Shown piece by piece: positions 59,488 through 64,000 of a DNA stretch of 64,000 nucleotides (positions within the stretch are counted from its first letter, which is position 1; the number at the start of each line of letters is the position of its first letter). The position numbers and the translations under genes were made by a program. The notes beneath the pieces are model-generated. The model worked only from the letters and a program-made list of their open reading frames with translations, was not told the origin of the DNA and did no database searches. The DNA is from Sphingomicrobium astaxanthinifaciens (GTDB lineage Bacteria; Pseudomonadota; Alphaproteobacteria; Sphingomonadales; Sphingomonadaceae). The DNA lies in assembly GCF_022865105.1 (NCBI RefSeq), contig NZ_JAKNYM010000001.1, positions 62,001 through 126,000 on the forward strand, read 5' to 3'.

Positions 59488-60483
59488 ATGACCATTCTCG
59501 TCACCGGGGCGGCAGGCTTCATCGGATCCGCGACCTGCAAGGCGCTGCTCGAGCGGGGTGAACGCGTGGTCGGGATCGACAATCTCAACGCCTATTACGA
59601 TCCCGCGCTCAAGCGCGCGCGGCTCGACTGGATCGGCGCGCCCTCGGGGTTGACCTTCGAGAAGATCGACTTTGCTGACCGGGCGGCGATGGCCGACCTC
59701 GGGCGCCGCCACCGCTTCAACCGGATCATCCACCTCGGCGCGCAGGCCGGGGTGCGGCACAGCCTCAGGCAGCCGCACGACTATGCCGACGCCAACCTCG
59801 TCGGGCACCTCAACCTGCTCGAGCTGGCGCGCGCGCAGGAGCCCGCGCATTTCGTCTACGCCAGCTCCTCCTCGGTCTATGGCGGCAACGAGGCGATGCC
59901 CTTCTCGGTCGCCGACCGGGTCGACCACCCGGTGTCGCTCTACGCCGCGACCAAGCGCGCGGGCGAGCTGATGAGCGAGAGCTATGCGCATCTCTACCGC
60001 GTGCCGATGACGGGGCTACGCTTCTTCACCGTCTACGGTCCGTGGGGCCGCCCCGACATGGCGATGTGGCTGTTCACCGAGGCGCTCTACAAGGGCGAGA
60101 CGATCCGGCTGTTCAACCACGGGCGGATGCGGCGCGACTTCACCTATATCGACGATATCGTGGGCGGCATCCTCGCCTGCCTCGAGCGCCCGCCCGCCGA
60201 TGATGGCAGCGAGAAGCCGGGCGGGTCGAAGGCCCCCCATGCGCTCTTCAACATCGGCAACCACCAGCCCGAGAAGGTCGCCACGCTGGTCGCGATCCTC
60301 GAGGAGGCCACCGGGCGCAAGGCGCGCACCGAACTCGCGGCGATCGAGCCCGGCGACGTACCCGCCACCTTCGCCGACATCGCGCCGCTTCAGGCCGCGA
60401 CCGGATTTTCCCCGACCACCCCGCTCGAGACCGGCGCGCGCGCATTCGTGCGCTGGTATGCCGACTATCACGACCTCAGCTAG
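59488..60483 (+). CDS. UDP-glucuronate 4-epimerase-like SDR
   Basis: 331-residue extended SDR with [10 protein letters not shown] at the N terminus, NLNAYYDPALKRARL (typical of UDP-glucuronate epimerases such as CapI/LspL), catalytic YAATK and TVYGPWGRPDMA. Converts UDP-GlcA to UDP-GalA for surface polysaccharide. High-G+C, so core rather than island. AGGAG lies six bases before the ATG; the next gene follows ten bases after the stop. Confidence 0.87.
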   Translation: MTILVTGAAGFIGSATCKALLERGERVVGIDNLNAYYDPALKRARLDWIGAPSGLTFEKIDFADRAAMADLGRRHRFNRIIHLGAQAGVRHSLRQPHDYADANLVGHLNLLELARAQEPAHFVYASSSSVYGGNEAMPFSVADRVDHPVSLYAATKRAGELMSESYAHLYRVPMTGLRFFTVYGPWGRPDMAMWLFTEALYKGETIRLFNHGRMRRDFTYIDDIVGGILACLERPPADDGSEKPGGSKAPHALFNIGNHQPEKVATLVAILEEATGRKARTELAAIEPGDVPATFADIAPLQAATGFSPTTPLETGARAFVRWYADYHDLS

Positions 60484-60492
60484 GAGCCCGCG

Positions 60493-61437
60493 ATGAGCCT
60501 GCCGCCCCTGTTCGATAACCTGCGCCTTCCCGTCATCGGCGCGCCGCTGTTCATCATCTCGCACCCCGCGCTGGTGATCGCGCAGTGCAAGGCGGGGATC
60601 GTCGGCAGCTTTCCCGCGCTCAATGCGCGCCCGCAGAGCCAGCTCGACGAATGGCTCGCCGAGATCACCGAGGCGCTCGCCAAGCATGACGCCGAGAACC
60701 CCGACCGGCCCGCGGCGCCCTTCGCGGTCAACCAGATTGTCCATCCCACCAACACGCGTTGGGAGGAGGACCTCGTGACCTGCGAGAAATACAAGGTGCC
60801 GATCGTCATCACCTCGCTCGGCGCGCGCGAGGAGCTCAACCACGCGGTCCATGACTGGGGCGGGATCACGCTCCACGACATCATCAACAACCGCTTCGCG
60901 CGCAAGGCGCTCGACAAGGGGGCCGACGGGCTGATCGCGGTGGCCGCGGGCGCGGGCGGGCACGCGGGCAAGCTCTCGCCCTTCGCGCTGATCCAGGAGA
61001 TCCGCGACTATTTCGACGGCCCGCTGTTCCTGTCGGGCGCGATCGCGCATGGCGGCGCGGTGCTTGCGGCGCAGGCGATGGGGGCCGACGGCGCCTATAT
61101 CGGCTCGCCCTTCATCGCCACACACGAGGCGCGCGCGATGGACGCCTACAAGCAGGAAATCGTCACCAGCGGAGCCGACGACATCGTCGGCTCCTCGCTC
61201 TTCACCGGGGTCTATGGCAATTATCTCAAGGGCTCGATCGCCAAGGCGGGGATGGACCCCGACGCGCTGCCCGAGGCCGACCCCTCGAGCATGAACTTCG
61301 GCGGTGCCAAGGCGTGGAAGGACATCTGGGGATCGGGCCAAGGGATCGGGACGGTCAAGGAGATCGTCGGCGCTGGCGAGCGCGTGGCCCGGCTGGCCGA
61401 GGAATATGCGGCGGCCAAGGCGAAGCTCTGTGACTAG
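60493..61437 (+). CDS. Nitronate monooxygenase (2-nitropropane dioxygenase family)
   Basis: 314-residue FMN-dependent TIM barrel. Family features: the N-terminal PVIGAPLFIIS flavin loop, AGAGGHAGKLSPFALI with the catalytic-histidine region, LSGAIAHGGAVLAAQAMGADGAYIGS phosphate-binding segment. Detoxifies propionate-3-nitronate or related alkyl nitronates; substrate in this organism is inferred. AGGAG precedes the ATG. Its stop overlaps the following lipoprotein start. Confidence 0.88.
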   Translation: MSLPPLFDNLRLPVIGAPLFIISHPALVIAQCKAGIVGSFPALNARPQSQLDEWLAEITEALAKHDAENPDRPAAPFAVNQIVHPTNTRWEEDLVTCEKYKVPIVITSLGAREELNHAVHDWGGITLHDIINNRFARKALDKGADGLIAVAAGAGGHAGKLSPFALIQEIRDYFDGPLFLSGAIAHGGAVLAAQAMGADGAYIGSPFIATHEARAMDAYKQEIVTSGADDIVGSSLFTGVYGNYLKGSIAKAGMDPDALPEADPSSMNFGGAKAWKDIWGSGQGIGTVKEIVGAGERVARLAEEYAAAKAKLCD

Positions 61438-61867
61438 CCGCGCGCTCCTCCTCGCCCCGCTGGCGCTGCTCGGCGCCTGTGCCGGACCCGGCGGGTCGGG
61501 CGGCACCCCCCCGCCCCCGGCGCTCGAGGCGCGGCTGGCCTCGCAGCTCGACCCCGCGCACGCGATCATCGTCACCGAGATCACGCTCGGGCGCGAGGAA
61601 GCGGTGCCCCCCCACCGGCATGCCGGCGACGAAGCGCTCCGCCTGGTCCGCGGCGCGCTCGAGCTGCGCGTCGCTGGCGAGCGCGCGCCGCGCTGCCTGC
61701 GCCCCGGGGAATGGGCGACGCTGGCGGCGGGAACGGTGCATGCGGCGCAAGCGGGGCGCGAGGGCGCCGACTTCGTGGTCGTGCGCTGGCATCCGCGCGC
61801 CGAGGCGGTGACGACGCCGGTCGCGCGCGGCGACCGCGCGCTGCCCGGCGGGCGCTGCGACGACTAA
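61430..61867 (+). CDS. Cupin-domain lipoprotein
   Basis: 145 residues. GTG start overlapping the end of the nitronate monooxygenase gene; lipobox LLGACAG (Cys16). A single cupin domain carries PPHRHAGDEALRLVRG and a second His in AAGTVHAA, the usual metal ligands. Likely a periplasmic metal-bound cupin of unknown substrate. Cotranscribed with the upstream enzyme. Confidence 0.72.
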   Translation: MTSRALLLAPLALLGACAGPGGSGGTPPPPALEARLASQLDPAHAIIVTEITLGREEAVPPHRHAGDEALRLVRGALELRVAGERAPRCLRPGEWATLAAGTVHAAQAGREGADFVVVRWHPRAEAVTTPVARGDRALPGGRCDD

Positions 61868-61874
61868 AGCGGGC

Positions 61875-62363
61875 TCAGCCCCCGAGGTCGCGCTGCAGGC
61901 GCCCGAGCAGCGCGCGCGCGGGGCTTTCCACCGGCGCGGGATCATGTTCGTTCTCGTCGAGCCGCTTGACCCGCTCGTAGAGGTCGGTGCTCAGGTTGAT
62001 GAGCCGCTGCGCCTCGGCGGGGAGCGCGGGCAACAGGTCGGCCTCGGGCGGGTTGGCGTGCCCGAGCCGCCGTTCCTGCACCGCGCTGGTGCCGCGCGCA
62101 ATCTCGCCGCCCTCGATCGCCTTCTGCGTCAACAGCCAGGCGACGATGTGCATCACCCGCGTCGTCACCTTGAGCGATTCGCCGGCGAAAGCGACCCGCG
62201 CGGCCGCGGGCAGTTCGGCGCGGTCGCGGCGCCCCTCGACGTCGAAATAGGCGCGCGCCTCGTCGGCCAGCAGCATCGCCTCGCGATAGAGCGCGTCGAC
62301 CAGCCGCGGGGTGATCCGCGGGCCGTGGGCCACCTCCGGTATCGGGTCGGGTGTGTCGGTCAT
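61875..62363 (-). CDS. rcdA: DUF1465 family protein, RcdA-like ClpXP adaptor
   Basis: 162-residue all-helical protein. The pattern EARAYFD, AFAGESLKVTTRVMHIVAWLLTQKAIEGGE and RLINLSTDLYERVKRLD matches DUF1465, the family that includes Caulobacter RcdA, an adaptor for cell-cycle-timed ClpXP proteolysis of CtrA. Acidic N terminus and Pro-rich C-terminal segment. Start at MTDTPDP; ATGs 9 and 12 bases upstream are alternatives. ClpX and ClpP are encoded 50 kb away in this same window. Family from memory, not searched. Confidence 0.68.
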   Translation of the reverse strand: MTDTPDPIPEVAHGPRITPRLVDALYREAMLLADEARAYFDVEGRRDRAELPAAARVAFAGESLKVTTRVMHIVAWLLTQKAIEGGEIARGTSAVQERRLGHANPPEADLLPALPAEAQRLINLSTDLYERVKRLDENEHDPAPVESPARALLGRLQRDLGG

Positions 62364-62454
62364 CGGTCCCATCATGCCAGCAAATGCCCGCGGTATAAAC
62401 GGGGCAGCCGCGAGCGGGGTCCGCGGCGCACCGTTTTGGCACAGCCCGCGCGGG

Positions 62455-62652
62455 TCAGGCGATGATGTCGGGGGTGGTCTCGTCGGCGACCGCGGCGATC
62501 TCGTCCTTGAGCCGGAGCTTAGCCTTCTTGAGCCGGGCCAGTTCGAGGCTGTCGACCTCGCTCTCGGCCTCAAGGCGCTCAACCTCCTCGTCGAGACGGC
62601 GATGCTCGGCGCGCAGCGCGTCGAGGAGCAGGCGGGGGTCATCATCGTTCAT
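62455..62652 (-). CDS. DUF465 (YdcH-like) small coiled-coil protein
   Basis: 65 residues, one long helix pair: LEAESEVDSLELARLKKAKLRLKDEIA matches the DUF465 signature. Cytoplasmic, function unknown. Upstream of the DUF1465 gene in the same direction (91-bp gap). A related 51-residue protein is divergently encoded next door. Confidence 0.8.
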   Translation of the reverse strand: MNDDDPRLLLDALRAEHRRLDEEVERLEAESEVDSLELARLKKAKLRLKDEIAAVADETTPDIIA

Positions 62653-62815
62653 CGCCGCTGATCGTAGCCGCGCGGCGCGGCTGCTGTCACCTGCCGCGCG
62701 CGGTTATCGCCCACCCGAGGCGCGGATCTCGACGAGCCGAGGCGGCGGGAGGCGACAAAGCGCTGAGGATGTGGTTTGTTGGGGGTTCCTCAACGACTCA
62801 AGGAAAGGACGTTCG

Positions 62816-62971
62816 ATGGAACAAGCCCATGTCGAGGCGCTCACCCAAAAACATCACAAGCTCGCCGCCAAGATTGAGGTGGAGGAGCATCGACCGCAGC
62901 CCGACACGGCCCTCATCCAGCGTCTCAAGCGCGAGAAGCTTCGATTGAAGGATGAGATCAAGGGCCATTAG
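62816..62971 (+). CDS. DUF465 (YdcH-like) small protein
   Basis: 51 residues; HVEALTQKHHKLAAKIEVEEHRPQPD and LKREKLRLKDEIKGH are typical DUF465 sequence. AAGGAAAGGA lies before the ATG. A second, divergently oriented copy next to the 65-residue paralog. Strong terminator after the stop. Confidence 0.85.
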   Translation: MEQAHVEALTQKHHKLAAKIEVEEHRPQPDTALIQRLKREKLRLKDEIKGH

Positions 62972-62989
62972 GCCCGCTCTTCGAACAGC

Positions 62990-63028
62990 AAAGGGCCGCT
63001 GCTCCCATCCGGGGAGCAGCGGCCCTTT
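62990..63028. terminator. Bidirectional terminator between DUF465 gene and dksA
   Basis: 17-bp perfect stem AAAGGGCCGCTGCTCCC / GGGAGCAGCGGCCCTTT with a short loop and A/T flanks, giving a U-tract on either strand. It lies between convergent genes and serves both. Confidence 0.88.
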
Positions 63029-63051
63029 CGCATGGCGCGCGGGCGCGCGCG

Positions 63052-63519
63052 CTAGTCGGTGCGTTCGTCGCGGCTGACCCGCTCGGTGCGCTCATGACGT
63101 TCCTGCGCCTCGAGCGTCATGGTCGCGATCGGCCGTGCCTCGAGACGCGGCAACGAGATCGGCTCGCCGGTCACGTCGCAATAGCCATATTCGTCGGCGT
63201 AGAGCCGACGGATCGCGGCATCGATCTTGGCAATGAGCTTGCGCTGGCGATCGCGGGTGCGCAGTTCGAGGCTCCAGTCGGTCTCGCTCGACGCGCGGTC
63301 GGCGAGGTCGGGCTCGCGCAGGCTGTCGACCTGGAGCTGCGCCATCGTCGCGCGGCTCTCCTCGACGATCGATTCCTTCCACGCGCGCAGCTTGCCGAGG
63401 AAATAGGCCTTGTGCTTGGCGCACATGAATTCCTCCGCGTCGCTCGGCCGATAATCATCGTCGAGAACGAGCGTGTCGAACTTCGGTTCGCCGTTCAGAT
63501 CGTGAAGCGCTGTAGCCAA
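63052..63519 (-). CDS. dksA: RNA polymerase-binding regulator DksA (single-Cys type)
   Basis: 155 residues. A coiled-coil with an acidic tip (SSETDWSLELRTRDRQRKLIAKI) and a C-terminal zinc-finger region that keeps only one cysteine (YGYCDVTGEPISLPRLEARP), the cysteine-poor form seen in many alphaproteobacteria. Modulates transcription with ppGpp. TTG start with GGGAGGGA six bases upstream; the first ATG in frame is at residue 32 and would delete the conserved RPSDAEEF segment. Confidence 0.88.
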   Translation of the reverse strand: MATALHDLNGEPKFDTLVLDDDYRPSDAEEFMCAKHKAYFLGKLRAWKESIVEESRATMAQLQVDSLREPDLADRASSETDWSLELRTRDRQRKLIAKIDAAIRRLYADEYGYCDVTGEPISLPRLEARPIATMTLEAQERHERTERVSRDERTD

Positions 63520-63597
63520 AATGTCCCTCCCGCAAATCCACTAGCTGTCGCTGTCGCGACAGGCCACCCATCACGACAGGCGAGAGCAAAATCCTTT

Positions 63598-63625
63598 GGC
63601 ATTCCTGATAGTTAGTCGGAATGCC
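63598..63625. promoter_or_regulatory. Inverted repeat between dksA and surE
   Basis: GGCATTCC, twelve bases, GGAATGCC, an 8-bp perfect match. It is in the 282-bp divergent gap; CTGTCGCGACAG (63551-63562) is a second palindrome nearer dksA. Either could be an operator. The rest of the gap has no gene. Confidence 0.35.
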
Positions 63626-63801
63626 TCAGCCCCGAGGGCCATGTACATAAACCTGCATGGATTAACAAGCACTGACAGGCTTGGCGGCGTACGCCCAACG
63701 CGCTTGGGGGACCGCTGTGGCCTTCGCGCAACAGGCAGATTTCTGGCCGTTTGCAAGGAGTTGCGGCTTGCATAGCGGCGAACGAGCGGGAACAAGGCGA
63801 T

Positions 63802-64000
63802 ATGCGCATCCTCCTCACCAACGACGATGGAATCCACGCCCCCGGGCTCGCACTGCTCGAACGACTCGCCGCCCCGCTCGCCGAGGAACTTTGGTTGGTC
63901 GCCCCTGCCGAGGAGGCCTCGGGGGCGGGACACAGCCTCACCCTCACCCGTCCCCTGCGGATCCGCAAGCACGGCCCGCGCCGCTTCTCGGTGACGGGCA
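63802..64000 (+). CDS. surE: 5'/3'-nucleotidase SurE (partial, runs off window)
   Basis: First 66 codons of a SurE homolog: [16 protein letters not shown] is the family signature with the metal-binding Asp-Asp pair (Asp8, Asp9), followed by [24 protein letters not shown], which carries the conserved SGAGHS turn. Hydrolyses nucleoside monophosphates. AAGGCGA lies before the ATG. The rest is beyond the window. Confidence 0.93.
   Translation, partial: MRILLTNDDGIHAPGLALLERLAAPLAEELWLVAPAEEASGAGHSLTLTRPLRIRKHGPRRFSVTG

Overview
The window is a dense, high-G+C stretch of a bacterial chromosome. Gene content points to an alphaproteobacterium, most likely order Sphingomonadales: a tig-clpP-clpX-lon-hup block, an alphaproteobacterial DksA with a single zinc-finger cysteine, a DUF1465/RcdA-type protein, gatCAB and a ccm cluster. 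Start codons often overlap the previous stop (ATGA, GTGA, TGATG). This assignment is inference from gene content, not from a marker-gene comparison.

Layout. 1-3270: cytochrome c maturation operon ccmC-D-E-F with the first codons of a probable ccmG, all on the minus strand. 3310-6137: amino-acid dehydrogenase, tRNA-His, Crp/Fnr regulator, tRNA-Val and HU. 6286-14542: protein quality control on the minus strand, in transcription order tig, glycosyltransferase, clpP, membrane J-protein, clpX, CPBP-like membrane protein, lon. 14604-19879: tRNA-Leu, a secreted alkaline-phosphatase-superfamily lipoprotein and gatC-A-B. 19957-22531: DUF3089 hydrolase, ruvX, pyrB. 22601-27420: a ParA-like ATPase, an acidic protein ending in a ribbon-helix-helix-like segment and a TPR/SPOR lipoprotein in one operon, divergent from a Sel1/SPOR protein. 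27427-33058: serB, miaA, ilvC, a small protein, a beta-barrel protein, mutL. 33213-38792: the rod-shape operon mreB-C-D-mrdA-rodA. 38904-43555: tRNA-Lys followed by a copper-handling module (DUF305, DUF2231, CsoR-type repressor, multicopper oxidase CopA, CopB) with a visible operator. 43590-45217: an esterase and a secreted protein of unknown function.

45.3-55.9 kb looks different: visibly more A+T, different codon use and longer intergenic gaps. It carries a GAF-GGDEF diguanylate cyclase coupled to a 77-residue protein, a TPR-GGDEF-EAL protein, a subtilase autotransporter with eleven tandem heptapeptides near its N terminus, and a divergent tviB/wbpP-type pair for UDP-HexNAcA synthesis. I read it as a laterally acquired surface/biofilm island, without a visible integrase or attachment site. 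55.9-64.0 kb returns to core composition: a DUF305-beta-propeller fusion, MscS channel, UDP-glucuronate epimerase-like protein, nitronate monooxygenase, cupin lipoprotein, RcdA-like protein, two DUF465 proteins, DksA and the 5' part of surE.

The themes are proteolysis and its adaptors (ClpXP, Lon, RcdA), cell-wall and shape control (Mre/Rod, SPOR proteins, ParA), copper handling, and surface polysaccharide plus c-di-GMP signalling. The least explained parts are the ParA/RHH/SPOR operon, the heptad-repeat subtilase in its c-di-GMP island, and the histone-like tail on trigger factor.
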